Source of the DNA: Bacillota bacterium
Lineage (GTDB): Bacteria; Bacillota; Clostridia; Lachnospirales; Lachnospiraceae
NCBI GenBank assembly: GCA_023387635.1
Contig: JAEWHU010000350.1
Span: 1 to 29,805, forward strand
Length of the DNA: 29,805 bases
Reading direction: 5' to 3'
A model generated the notes under the pieces. The model did not search any database. It was not told where the DNA came from and was given only the letters and a program-made list of their open reading frames with translations. Of this stretch, positions 10,201 through 19,800 are shown piece after piece (the stretch's first letter is position 1; each line of letters opens with the position of its first letter). Made by a program: the position numbers and the translations under genes.

Positions 10201-10414
10201 AACGAATGAACAGAAAGAGAGGCTTGATGACTGGCTTCAAGGTTGGAGTTTGGCATTATCCGAGATGAATTACATCAGAACCGGCTATAAATTAGACGGT
10301 TTACTAGATGTTCATTATATTACTGATAAAGACATTATTAATAGAACCTCCTATGCCATTAAGATTGATTCTATCTATGATCCTGCATATCCACTTAGAA
10401 TAATGTCCAAATAA
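7292..10414 (+). CDS. PEP-synthase-like (PPDK_N) ATP-grasp protein fused to a C-terminal nucleotidyltransferase domain
   Basis: 1040-aa multidomain cytosolic protein, function not established. The start ATG follows AAAGGGTAGG. Residues 15-125 resemble the GAF-like region found at the front of PEP/pyruvate-binding-domain proteins (LECLYLIEDTL, SIIPMGFRDPSNC). A helical region follows to about 310. The ATP-grasp of PPDK/PEP-synthase type spans about 325-695: GGKGSGFFLANQIL, IIRSSSLLEDQIDTSFSGKY and the closing YLLQCRPQ. A conserved block around 768-830 (GPGRFGSRDIKLGVP, FGTHFFQDL) belongs to the same non-canonical family. The swivelling phospho-histidine domain and the PEP/pyruvate TIM barrel of true PEP synthase are absent, so it should not make PEP. 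Residues 930-1040 are a minimal nucleotidyltransferase: GS at 949-950, DID at 961-963, third acid near 1007. It may transfer phosphate or nucleotide to a protein or small molecule. Confidence 0.8.
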   Translation: MDEYKKISKNDLVERAKELECLYLIEDTLTKDSLTESLNKITSIIPMGFRDPSNCMVVIEFDKQIIGQNTMIEPVDELSSAIVVNDQNRGCIKVMYPKHTFNEDDIIFLNHEIRLLNTIARRISETIDKRDSFQMNNFRNRWEAIIDLLQKTDHKILLYVCEKMLALLAGINPGRVDYIYKEMNLKSYNLYNEINFPLETLPAVDVIRLSKILFNHQVKYLDDSQIYDYINLWVYQGKTYELIKIVDKKDSDVKKIISALSAYVKAVKNNEMSSEATKRWLTVELTRRFITGNPKVIAKIHNHIHVEAFIKLLDTFISSPRSIGRIGGKGSGFFLANQILESHKNKFPEFINISIPKTWYISSDEFEYLLDDNGFDELNEHKYLDITSIRTSYQGIIQKLKNSRLSPYIMNELGKIVDTCYDCPLIIRSSSLLEDQIDTSFSGKYKSLFITNTGTRAERIKQLTQGILEVYASIFNPDSIMYRIKNHLLDCNEHMGIMIQEVVGTKVGPYYFPLFAGVAFSNNELRWSPRIKREDGLLRMVMGLGTRAVDRVGDDYPLLLSPGLPNLRVNQSTYELLKYSPQYIDLIDLNKNQFVTLPIKELIKEHSEQIPNLKLMASVLKDDIIMDLNPFTTDFKNDNIIITFNGLIKNTSFVKQVKSILGLLQEELGYPVDIEFASDGTHFYLLQCRPQSRNYDNSPVAIPTNIPFQSTIFTANKYVSSGKVTGIKTVIYVDPQVYSKLSQEDILNVRNAIHDLNRTLPRRSFILMGPGRFGSRDIKLGVPVAYSDINNTAMLIEVAGRKSIYEPELSFGTHFFQDLVEENIKYLPLYPDDNDTIFKQAFFSGTKNALPNILPIYSYLSEVLKVITIGETFANKELVVLMNGDLQKAIAYLEHPAYIDSDIKSDYNTIPEIGDLDEDGWKWRHYMAEQIAKQINMEEFSVKGIYLFGSTNNCTARLNSDIDLLIHFDGTNEQKERLDDWLQGWSLALSEMNYIRTGYKLDGLLDVHYITDKDIINRTSYAIKIDSIYDPAYPLRIMSK

Positions 10415-10415
10415 T

Positions 10416-10463
10416 AAAACTGTACGTTTGCCTCCTTTTTTATCAAGCAAACGTACAGTTTTT
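10416..10463. terminator. Bidirectional terminator between convergent genes
   Basis: Arms 10416-10431 and 10447-10462 pair perfectly over 16 bp with a 15-nt loop. T-rich runs follow on both strands (five T on plus, TTTT on minus), so it can end both the nucleotidyltransferase-fusion transcript and the five-gene operon arriving from the right. The following 127 bp up to 10590 show nothing else. Confidence 0.85.
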
Positions 10464-10590
10464 ATATTACATAGGTATCTTGTTGTACTCTTATTGGTAG
10501 CGTCTAACTTACATCAATGTCATGTTCACATTCAAGCTGTGACAATAGGTTCATTGATCCACTGTATCCCCATCTTTTGATTCCGATCTT

Positions 10591-13500
10591 TTATCTATCC
10601 AATACTTTAATAACCTTAAACCTTAGAGAACTAAGTATTTTATCAGCTTCTTCGCTTCCTAATTGTGCTGCTTTTTTATAATACTCATAAGCTTTTTTTA
10701 TATCCTTTGATACACCATATCCTTTATCGTATAGATAAGCCAGTGCTAAGAATGCTTTGGAAGATTTTATCTTTGTGACACCACTTAATAGTTGAAATGC
10801 CTTGTCATAATTTTTCTCTATACCATCTCCTAGTGTATATAGATATCCTAACTGGCATTTTGCATGATTATCGTCACTTAATTCTTCACTTTCATACCAC
10901 TTAAGAGCTTCTTGATGATTAATAGGGGTACCTTTTCCATTTGAATTATCTGTATGATTTAGATAGTATTCCCCTAATTTAAGCATAGCCTTATTATTTT
11001 TATTTCCTGCTGCTTTCTTAAGCCAGTAAAAAGCATTAGCTTCTGATTTACTTACACCTTTTCCAGTATCATACATAGTGTAAAGAGCATATTGGGAATC
11101 CTTATCTCCTTGATCAGCAGATTTATTAAACCAATTATATGCCTCTTTGAGATTCTTCCTAAATCCTTCACCATTATAAAATAATCTCCCTAAATTAAAT
11201 TGATCTTCTGCATTGCCACTTTCTGCTGATCTTCTATAATATTCCCCAGCCTGATAATAATCTTTTAATTCATTATAGTATTCACCTAGTTTGCTATGGG
11301 CTTTTTCATGTCCTTCCTCACTTGCTTGTATCAAATAATAGACAGCCTGTTCTTTATCAATTGTAGTTCCATATCCATTAAGATAACATAGTCCTAACAT
11401 GTACTTACCATGTTGGCTATTCAATTTTGCAGCCTTTTCATAGTAAGTAAATGCTAAGTCTTTATTTTCATCTACATATTCACCATTATAATATAATCTA
11501 CCAAGATTGGCATAAGCACCTTCATTGCCCAACTCTGCAGCTTCTGTAAATAAATGATATGCTTTTTCTAGATTTTTTTCTACCCCAAGGCCTTCCATAT
11601 AACACACTCCTAATGAATTGATTGCTCTTGGATATTTCTGTTCAGCGGCTTTAGATATCCAATAGAATGCCTTTTCATAATCCTGCGTAACAAGTTTTCC
11701 TTCATCATATGCTATCCCCAAATTACAATGAAGGATATAGTTTTCTTTTAATTCAATCCTATGTTTGTATTCATCCTTCTCATTATATAGCTTAATTATC
11801 TCAATAATTGCTTTTTCATAATTTTGTTCTGCTGATTCTATTAATAATTGAATGGTTTCATTATCCGAATCACCAACATTCCTTTTTTGATAAGTCATAG
11901 CTAAGTTATATTGAGCTTTCGCATCCTTTTTATTTGCTGCAATTAAGTACTTTTTTTGGGCTTCATGCAATAAATCTATTTTTTTCACCATTTCATAAAT
12001 TTCACCAAATCTACATATGGATGCCGCATCTAATATATCTTTCACCACTCCATAACGCACTATTGCTTCTCTCATATCATCCATATTGTGGGCATCATCT
12101 AGAAAAGATTCAGCAATGCCTATATAAGCTCTTATATCACCTAATTTTACGGCTTTTTCATACCAAATTCTTGCACGTTTACTATTCTTTATCACTGCGA
12201 AACCTTGTTCATAAAAATAACCTATACGTTTGGTGGAATCTACATCTAATAAGTCAGCACCTTTTTTATACCAATCATAAGCTTCTTCTAAGTCCTTATA
12301 AAGTCCTCTACCATATTCGTATAACTGTCCCAATCTAAAATTAGCGGAAGGTCTACCAGATATAACTAATTCTTCATAAATTTCCTTAGCTTTGTCATAA
12401 TGTTTCATTTCTTCATAATACATACCTATACATTCTTTGGCATGTGAAATGTATGTATCTACTTCAGATTCTTCCACTTCTTTACTGTTTGCTACCTGCT
12501 GAAACAAAGATAAGGCTTTTTCACTATCTTTTGCTCCACCGTCTCCATTTAAATATAATTTACCTATATTGATATAAACCATAGGATCATAATCATTCAT
12601 TAATTCACTATAATAATGAAATGCCTTTGCAAAATCTTGTGGAACCTTCATTCCTTCGTAATACATATCAGCCAACATTTTTTTAGCTACTTCAAATCCA
12701 CCTTCGGCACATTTTTCTAAGTACATGATGGCATTATCTATTGAATCCTCTTTCAGTGAAATTAAAGCTAGATAATATTGAGTTTCCACATCACTGAGTT
12801 CTCCAGTCTTTAACCATGAAATCATTTGTTTCCAATCACTCTGGTCATTTGAAGAATGGCTAAAATAAGACTTAAAATATCGTTTTGCAATATCTAGTTG
12901 TGCAGATGTAGAACCATTAACGGCTGCTTTTTTCAACCAATCAATACCTAATTCTATTGTTTCTGAACCATCTAAATACAAACATCCCAAACGGTACTGA
13001 GCGTCTATATTATTCCTTGCCGCTATTTCATAACAAATGATAGCTTTATCCCTATTTTTTTTGATAAAATTACCTGTTTCATAAAGATAACCTAATTTGT
13101 TTGCCGCTGTAGCATCTCCTAATTTAATAGCCATATTAAGGTGTTGGACTACCTTTTGACCAGTTATTTCATTCACACTTCCATCTAAATATAAGTTTAC
13201 TAATTTATGAATTAATGCAATGTCCTTTCGCTTTGAATTTAATCCAATAATTTCTTCGTAATATTTAATAGCTAAATGAATGTCCTTATTTATCCCATCG
13301 CCATCTTCATATCCTTTTGCTAGATGATATGCAGCATTTATATTTCCCATCTCATATGATTTCATATACCAACTATGTGCAACAGACTTATCCATAGTAA
13401 CGTTCAAACCATTTTGATACATACGACCAAGCAAATAAGCAGCATCTTGTCTAATCGTAACGTCATCTGTATTGCTATTTATTACAGCTAAACACCAATC

Positions 13501-14250
13501 ATGCAACCTTTTATCTTCTTCAATTCTGTCTGACTTACAATAAGCCCTAATAATTAAACTTTTAGCTAGCTTTTCATTGACATTGTAATTGATCGCAGAA
13601 AAACATATCTTTATAAGTTCTGCAGTATAAGCATATTCGTATTCTTTATATATGTCCATTAATGCTTGAATGGAATGTCTATCTCCTTTTTCAGATGCTT
13701 TTTCATACCAAAGAATAGCCACACTTTTAATCTTTGGTATATGAATACCTTCCAAATATAAGTCACCTAACATTCGCATACTATCTACATGTCCTTGTTC
13801 TGCTGCTTTAACAAAGAAAGCTTTCCCAATTGAAGCATCTTTAAACGTATCTTTCCCTGTAAGATGCATTATCCCCAACCTATATTGTACAGTGGAATCT
13901 CCTAGTATTGCCTTTTTATACTCTCTATCATAAGTAGCGACGATTTCATGAATAGGTGGCATAGGCATAGCCTTTATATATTCCGGTGTAATGTAATCAA
14001 TATAACTTACATCATACTCCATAGGTATTTTTCTGATCATCCTATAGGCCTTTTCAAGAACTTCATCAATTAGTTCTAACTCCTTTTTAACAATGCCAAG
14101 TTCTTGCATGATTGTATCTGATTTTTCATTTTGCTCTATAAAGTCATTATATATTTCAAGATTTCTTGCTTTCCTTAATTTTAATTCTGTGGTTAAAGAA
14201 ATTATTTTGGTATTCTTGGGAATATTACAATTCTTCATCAGATTATGCAT
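10591..14250 (-). CDS. Giant Sel1-repeat (SLR/TPR-like) protein, last gene of the chaperone-like operon
   Basis: 1219-aa soluble solenoid protein, probably a scaffold or client-binding platform. The start ATG at 14248-14250 follows AGAAAGGA by about 11 nt. The N-terminal ~95 residues are charged and helical, with coiled-coil character (KSDTIMQELGIVKKELELIDEVLEKAYRMI is spread over this part). From about 110 to the end it is a nearly unbroken array of roughly 25-30 Sel1 repeats of ~36 aa, pattern A-x2-LG-x2-Y-x2-G-x-GV-x-KD-x4-A-x2-WY-x-KAA-x2-G. There is no signal peptide and no enzymatic motif. Sel1 arrays mediate protein-protein contacts in ERAD (Sel1/Hrd3) and in many bacterial signalling settings. 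It lies 24 bp downstream of a second Sel1 protein and ends at the bidirectional terminator. Its partner is inferred to be the Hsp70/AAA+ proteins upstream. Confidence 0.85.
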   Translation of the reverse strand: MHNLMKNCNIPKNTKIISLTTELKLRKARNLEIYNDFIEQNEKSDTIMQELGIVKKELELIDEVLEKAYRMIRKIPMEYDVSYIDYITPEYIKAMPMPPIHEIVATYDREYKKAILGDSTVQYRLGIMHLTGKDTFKDASIGKAFFVKAAEQGHVDSMRMLGDLYLEGIHIPKIKSVAILWYEKASEKGDRHSIQALMDIYKEYEYAYTAELIKICFSAINYNVNEKLAKSLIIRAYCKSDRIEEDKRLHDWCLAVINSNTDDVTIRQDAAYLLGRMYQNGLNVTMDKSVAHSWYMKSYEMGNINAAYHLAKGYEDGDGINKDIHLAIKYYEEIIGLNSKRKDIALIHKLVNLYLDGSVNEITGQKVVQHLNMAIKLGDATAANKLGYLYETGNFIKKNRDKAIICYEIAARNNIDAQYRLGCLYLDGSETIELGIDWLKKAAVNGSTSAQLDIAKRYFKSYFSHSSNDQSDWKQMISWLKTGELSDVETQYYLALISLKEDSIDNAIMYLEKCAEGGFEVAKKMLADMYYEGMKVPQDFAKAFHYYSELMNDYDPMVYINIGKLYLNGDGGAKDSEKALSLFQQVANSKEVEESEVDTYISHAKECIGMYYEEMKHYDKAKEIYEELVISGRPSANFRLGQLYEYGRGLYKDLEEAYDWYKKGADLLDVDSTKRIGYFYEQGFAVIKNSKRARIWYEKAVKLGDIRAYIGIAESFLDDAHNMDDMREAIVRYGVVKDILDAASICRFGEIYEMVKKIDLLHEAQKKYLIAANKKDAKAQYNLAMTYQKRNVGDSDNETIQLLIESAEQNYEKAIIEIIKLYNEKDEYKHRIELKENYILHCNLGIAYDEGKLVTQDYEKAFYWISKAAEQKYPRAINSLGVCYMEGLGVEKNLEKAYHLFTEAAELGNEGAYANLGRLYYNGEYVDENKDLAFTYYEKAAKLNSQHGKYMLGLCYLNGYGTTIDKEQAVYYLIQASEEGHEKAHSKLGEYYNELKDYYQAGEYYRRSAESGNAEDQFNLGRLFYNGEGFRKNLKEAYNWFNKSADQGDKDSQYALYTMYDTGKGVSKSEANAFYWLKKAAGNKNNKAMLKLGEYYLNHTDNSNGKGTPINHQEALKWYESEELSDDNHAKCQLGYLYTLGDGIEKNYDKAFQLLSGVTKIKSSKAFLALAYLYDKGYGVSKDIKKAYEYYKKAAQLGSEEADKILSSLRFKVIKVLDR

Positions 14251-14274
14251 AAATACTCATTCCTTTCTATGATT

Positions 14275-16848
14275 TTATTTATGTCTCAACTCTTCCATAT
14301 ACTTCTTTGCATCAGGGTGGTTAAGAGATTGAGCCATTTTAAAATAACTCATAGCTTTATTGTTATCTTTTGATATTCGATAACCGTTCATATATAACTT
14401 CCCAACTGTTATCTGTGCATCAGAATAATTTTCATTAGCCAGTTTTAAAAGAGCATCTATCCCTTTTTGAAAGGAGGATGTTTCTAGCATCTTTACAGCC
14501 TCTGCATAAGTCATATCCCTAAAGATAGCATCTTCTACTTTACTAAATAATGCTACAAAGTCTACACCTTGTAGTTTACCTTCATAAGCCTTTTTATAAT
14601 ATTGATTGGCTTCAGAATAGTTTTTATCAGTTCCTAAACCATGAAAATACATATCACCAAGATATTTCATTGCCAGAGAATTTCCTTCTTCTGAGATTCT
14701 TTTTAATAATATAAAACACTCTAGGGAATCTTCCTGTGCAATGGATTCAATAAAGTTATTATATTCTTCTTTATAGGCATGTTCAGCCAGTTTATAATAT
14801 CGATATGCTTCTTTATAATCCTTATTGGTACCCAATCCATTATAATGCATATTAGCTATTGCCTTGAATATAAATGGATCATTCTCATTGGCTAAACCAT
14901 TAATAAATTTAAAACATCCAGTCCCATTCCTTGCTCCCCAATGTAATATCATTCTTTCTAACTCTTTTCTCCCTTTTGAGCCTGATATTTTATAGCAATG
15001 ATATGCACTAGTAAGTGCAATAACACTAGCCTCCTCACGATTTTCATACATATGACCTAGAAGAATCATATAGGATGGATTATCTTCTGCTGCATACTTA
15101 ACCAATTCAAAACTTTCAGTATCTTTCTTTTTACTTCTTTCTATAATAAAATTATCTAATTCACCCTTATAATCCCGACCTGCTAGTTTATAATACTTAT
15201 ATGCAGAAATTAAATTCAATTCTCTATATTTAGTATCACTATATAGGATAGCTAATCCGTGATTTCCATCAATACAGTCATTTTTAATAGCTTTTATAAA
15301 GTACTCTTTAGCTATTCTAGTATCATTATTATAATATAATGTATATAATCCCATAGCATAGTAGGCATCTATACTACCATTCTCAATTGCCTTTTCTATC
15401 CAATGCAATGCTTCATCTTTATTTGTCTTTACTCCAATACCATTTAAATAAGCCAATCCTAACCTATACTGTGCATTCTTATGCCCACCCTCGGCTGCTT
15501 GTTTATACAAACGAAATGCTTCACTATTATTAATATCAACACCATCACTGCCACTTCGATGTATGTCACCAAGATTAAATGCAGCATCAATATGACCATT
15601 ATCAGCTGCTTTACTAAGGAAGTCCATAAATTTGCTTACATCCCTCTTAATTCCATCTCCATTATAATACATCCATCCAAGTTTATTTAGTGCATCTATT
15701 TCATCCATATCGGATGCATCCATATAATATTGTAATGCTTCCTTTTTATCCTTTTCAACCCCAATACCAAATTGATACATATAACCAAGCAGATATTTTG
15801 CTCTACTATTGCCTTTAAAATCAGCCTTCAGAATTAAATTTTTCCCTTCTTCTATAACTTTAGGATCCTTACTTGCAAGATATTTTTCACCTACTTTTAC
15901 TTGACTAGCTGTATGCCCATGGTTAGCCGCCTTTATTAAATATTCGTCTGCTAGAGATGGATCTTCTTTCATATATATCTTACTTAAGTTACTTTCAGCT
16001 ACTGCATAATTTTTCATAGCAGCACTTTTTAATAAGGATATGCCATAGTTATAGTCAGTCACATTATTAATATCACTTAAATAGTACCTTGCTAATGCGT
16101 TTTGTCCATTTGGGCACCCTTGTACAGCTGACTTCCAAAAGCAGATCTTGGTTGAATCCCTATGGGTCAATTGATATGAATTTGTTCTATTCTTACGGAG
16201 GAACTTTGGTATTTTATTTGGTGGTTCTAACATTCCCAATAAATATAGGGCATAAGCCTCTCCTGATTCAGCAGCTTCTTCTATTAAGGAATAAGCCTTG
16301 TCTTCATCCTTTTCAACGCCAATTCCGTGTAATAACATTCGTGCTATACCCGAAACTCCGCAAATACCACCTAATCTGATAATTTTGTTATATAAAACAA
16401 TGGCTTTTTTATAATCTGTTTCATCCTTAGGATTATCCACCAATCTTGTGGCCTTATCAAATATAAATTCTATATCCTTTTCTTCATATTCTTCCATATC
16501 CAATGCAAAACTTGTATCTGATTCATTACTTGTCTCTTCTACTTCCTTGGATTCATCTTTTGTACTTTTTGTAACTTCGTCACTTGAATTGGACAATGTT
16601 TTTGTTACACTTAAACCCACGGACATTTGCTTTATAGTTTTATTAATTCTATGTAATCCTTCTTCTATTTGTTCAATTTCTTGTAAAAGCTCCTCTTCAA
16701 GGAGTTTATCTCGTTCATTATGAACACTTCTTGCTTGTAATACATCTAATTTAGACAAGACGTCTAGTTGCTTATCTTCTAAGATATCTTTTATTTCATT
16801 TAGACTCTTATCCGGTTCGATACCTAATCGTACTAATATTTCTTCCAT
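14275..16848 (-). CDS. Large Sel1-repeat protein with N-terminal coiled coil
   Basis: 857-aa cytosolic Sel1-repeat protein. The start is the ATG at 16846-16848 (MEEILVRLGIEPDKSL), 5 nt after GGAGG; an ATG eight codons upstream lacks a ribosome site. Residues 1-80 form a helical/coiled-coil head rich in Glu and Leu (KLLEEELLQEIEQIEEGL), residues 85-125 an acidic, Ser/Thr-rich linker, and from about 140 on there are roughly 15-18 Sel1 repeats, with some divergent segments in the second half where the LG-Y-G spacing is disturbed (about 570-640). No catalytic motif is visible. It follows the AAA+ gene by 32 bp and precedes the giant Sel1 gene by 24 bp, so the two solenoids should be made together. 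Likely role, by inference: adaptor presenting substrates to the AAA+/Hsp70 pair. Confidence 0.85.
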   Translation of the reverse strand: MEEILVRLGIEPDKSLNEIKDILEDKQLDVLSKLDVLQARSVHNERDKLLEEELLQEIEQIEEGLHRINKTIKQMSVGLSVTKTLSNSSDEVTKSTKDESKEVEETSNESDTSFALDMEEYEEKDIEFIFDKATRLVDNPKDETDYKKAIVLYNKIIRLGGICGVSGIARMLLHGIGVEKDEDKAYSLIEEAAESGEAYALYLLGMLEPPNKIPKFLRKNRTNSYQLTHRDSTKICFWKSAVQGCPNGQNALARYYLSDINNVTDYNYGISLLKSAAMKNYAVAESNLSKIYMKEDPSLADEYLIKAANHGHTASQVKVGEKYLASKDPKVIEEGKNLILKADFKGNSRAKYLLGYMYQFGIGVEKDKKEALQYYMDASDMDEIDALNKLGWMYYNGDGIKRDVSKFMDFLSKAADNGHIDAAFNLGDIHRSGSDGVDINNSEAFRLYKQAAEGGHKNAQYRLGLAYLNGIGVKTNKDEALHWIEKAIENGSIDAYYAMGLYTLYYNNDTRIAKEYFIKAIKNDCIDGNHGLAILYSDTKYRELNLISAYKYYKLAGRDYKGELDNFIIERSKKKDTESFELVKYAAEDNPSYMILLGHMYENREEASVIALTSAYHCYKISGSKGRKELERMILHWGARNGTGCFKFINGLANENDPFIFKAIANMHYNGLGTNKDYKEAYRYYKLAEHAYKEEYNNFIESIAQEDSLECFILLKRISEEGNSLAMKYLGDMYFHGLGTDKNYSEANQYYKKAYEGKLQGVDFVALFSKVEDAIFRDMTYAEAVKMLETSSFQKGIDALLKLANENYSDAQITVGKLYMNGYRISKDNNKAMSYFKMAQSLNHPDAKKYMEELRHK

Positions 16849-16880
16849 GTTAACCTCCATTAGAAATAGCAATTCGCTTA

Positions 16881-19800
16881 TTACATAAAATCTTCTCTAC
16901 TTAAAGTGGTCAATTGTTCTTTTGTAATAGACTCTTTCGTCTGATCAAATAAGCGTAGAGCTTGTTTTCGCAATACATCTTCATATATATTACGAACACC
17001 TCTGGCATTACCAAAATCACGTTGTTTTTCAACTTTATCCTGTATTATATTCTGAATGGTTTCTTCTAATCCTTCTTCAATTCGTAGTGAATCTGATTTA
17101 GCCATATAATAAAAAATACTAGAGAGTTCTTCTATTGTATAATCTTCAAAGTATACTTCCGTTGACATTCTACTTTTTAAACCTTGATTGGTATTAAAAA
17201 ATTCATCCATTTTATCTTTATAACCAGCCATAATAACCATTAGATTATCTCTTTTATCTTCTATCGCTTTTAATAACGTACTTACAATTTCAATACCATA
17301 AGAATCGTTACCCGAACTATGGCATAGATCATAAGCTTCATCAATGAAGAGTATACCACCTTCAGCCTCTTTTACTTTCTCTTCCACTTTCTTAGTCGTC
17401 TGTCCTTGGTATTGCCCAATTAAGCTAGCACGGGAACATTCTACAAATACATCCCCATTTTTTAATACACCTAATTTTTCGTATATTTGTCCAATTAATC
17501 TTGCTACTGTGGTTTTACCTGTACCTGCATTGCCAAGAAACACCAAATGGAGTGTTCCAAAATTACTATTCATATTAAATTCTTCGCTTATTTTTTTTCG
17601 TGTAATGAGGGCTACCATTTCACGAACTTTTTTCTTGACACTTCCTAGTCCTGTCATATTATTCAGATCTTCAATCAATTCCTCTACTGTTTTTTCTTTT
17701 AGAGATTCTTCTTTTATTAAAGATTCTATATCCTCAACTCTGATAATGTCATAATCATTTTTACTCAGTATCTCTCCTTGTGATTGTAGCTGTACCAAAC
17801 GCCTATCCAAAGCAGACTTCACTTTATCCACTAGATTTCTTACACCTCTAGCATTACCAAAGTCTCTCTTTCCCGACTTGTCCTTTATAAGATTATAGAC
17901 TGCTTCTTGGGTATTCCTATCTAATACCAATCCCTTTTCCTTAACAATATAACCAAATATACTGGTTAGCTCATCCAGGGTATAATCCTCAAAAACTATC
18001 TCATTTGGAAAACGGCTTGCCAATCCTGGATTTTTTGCTATTAATGTATCCATATCTTCTGAGTAGCCAGCCAGAATAACCATAATGGAGTCTCTATAAT
18101 TTTCAATGTCTGCAACTAAAGTAGTCAGTGCCTCAAGTCCAAAACCATCATTTTCACCTTGCACCAAAGAATAGGCTTCATCAATAAATAAAACACCACC
18201 TAATGCTTCTAATACTTTATCATGGGTTTTCTTAGCCGTATGACCTTGGTATTCACCTACTAAGTCCTTTCTTGAACATTCAACAAATACATTACCCTTG
18301 GGCAAAACACCTAGTTTTTGATAAATCTTACCTATAATACGTGCAACAGTAGTCTTACCAGTACCTGGTCCACCTTTAAATATCATGTGAAGGGTACCAA
18401 ATCCATCCAAGCGTTTTGCACCAAGTTCCACCGCATTTTGTTGTACAATAATATTTTCAATCTTACTACGAACTTCATTTTTTACCGATGCAAGCCCAGT
18501 AAGTCCATCCAACTTTTGCAACAATTCTTCCATACTTTCATCGGAATCATCATCTACATCGAAATCTTCCTTTTCAAACTGCAATAGATTCTCTGTACTA
18601 CTAAGTTCTCTTTGACGTTCTGCTTTACGCCTAATAGCTTGTTGTATAACTCCCTCCAATGTTATCGCATTGTTAAACTCTCCAGTACAACGCTCTATTT
18701 GAATTCTTTTCATCAATGCCTTATAAGCATGTTTACTAACCATAAAACCTTTTTTCTCAGCCAATGTACATGTTATTCCTACTAACTCATCCATGGTATA
18801 ACTTGTTATATCTATTTGGGAGTACATTAGATTTTTTATATCATCGTTTACAAATTGATTCATTGCTGATTTTTTTCCAGACAACACAAATACCAGAGAG
18901 TCTTTTCTAGCCTTCATTAAATCAGCCATACCCTCTGCTAATGCTATGTAATTACTATTTTGTTCTTCTTTCTCATCAAATAATCTATCAATATGATCAA
19001 TAACTATTACCATATCAGTTAGCTCAGAAAATAATTCTAATAAACCTTTACTACCTTCTTTGGAATAAGCTTCTTGTATATCTCTACTATGAACTTCCAT
19101 AACAGAATCATTATCAATTAGTCCAAACATTTCCAACATAGACGCTAATATACCTGCAACTAATGATTTACCACTTCCTCTTTCACCAGTAATAATAAAA
19201 TTCTTAAGTAATATGTCTTGTCCTACACCTAGATTCTTTAATTGATTCTGGTATTGTAATACATCATAAAAGGATTGAAGTTCATCTTTTACTTTCTCCA
19301 TTCCAACTACTTCTGTAAAAAGCATTTCTATGGTTCTTATAATTTTTTTCTTGCTCTTTTTTGGTTTTGTCTTTTTGTTAAATAAATCCATAAGTTTATT
19401 TTCTTTGGATTTATTATCCATGTTTTTATTTGTTTCTTTACTTTTTTTATTATCTATTTTATCATTATCTATTTTTACTGAGGCATGAATTGTATTAACA
19501 TTCTCCATATTATCTACTTGACTTAGTAGACTATCCACATTTTTGCTTATTTTATCAATTTTATCTTCACTAGTATAAACCTCACTAGTTTTGTCATCAG
19601 CTAGTGGTACTTCCTTGTTTAGAGAAGATGTATTTGAATCTAAGGTTTTATAAATTATACTACGTATGCTTTCTATCTTTATTTGGCTTAAATCTTCGTT
19701 ATTATTAATGAAATCTATGAGCTTCTCGGTATGTACTAAACATTCTTCTTGCGTAGAAAAACGTAAAACCTTTCTTAATATCTTCTTTGCTTCTTTCTTA

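Noticed and set aside
7292..10414. Phosphoenolpyruvate synthase (ppsA)
   Set aside because: The ATP-grasp part matches, but the phospho-histidine and PEP/pyruvate barrel domains are missing and a nucleotidyltransferase takes their place.
11934..12338. Plus-strand frame of 134 codons inside the giant Sel1 gene
   Set aside because: Shadow of the repeat array on the opposite strand; His/Leu/Tyr-rich translation without known motifs.
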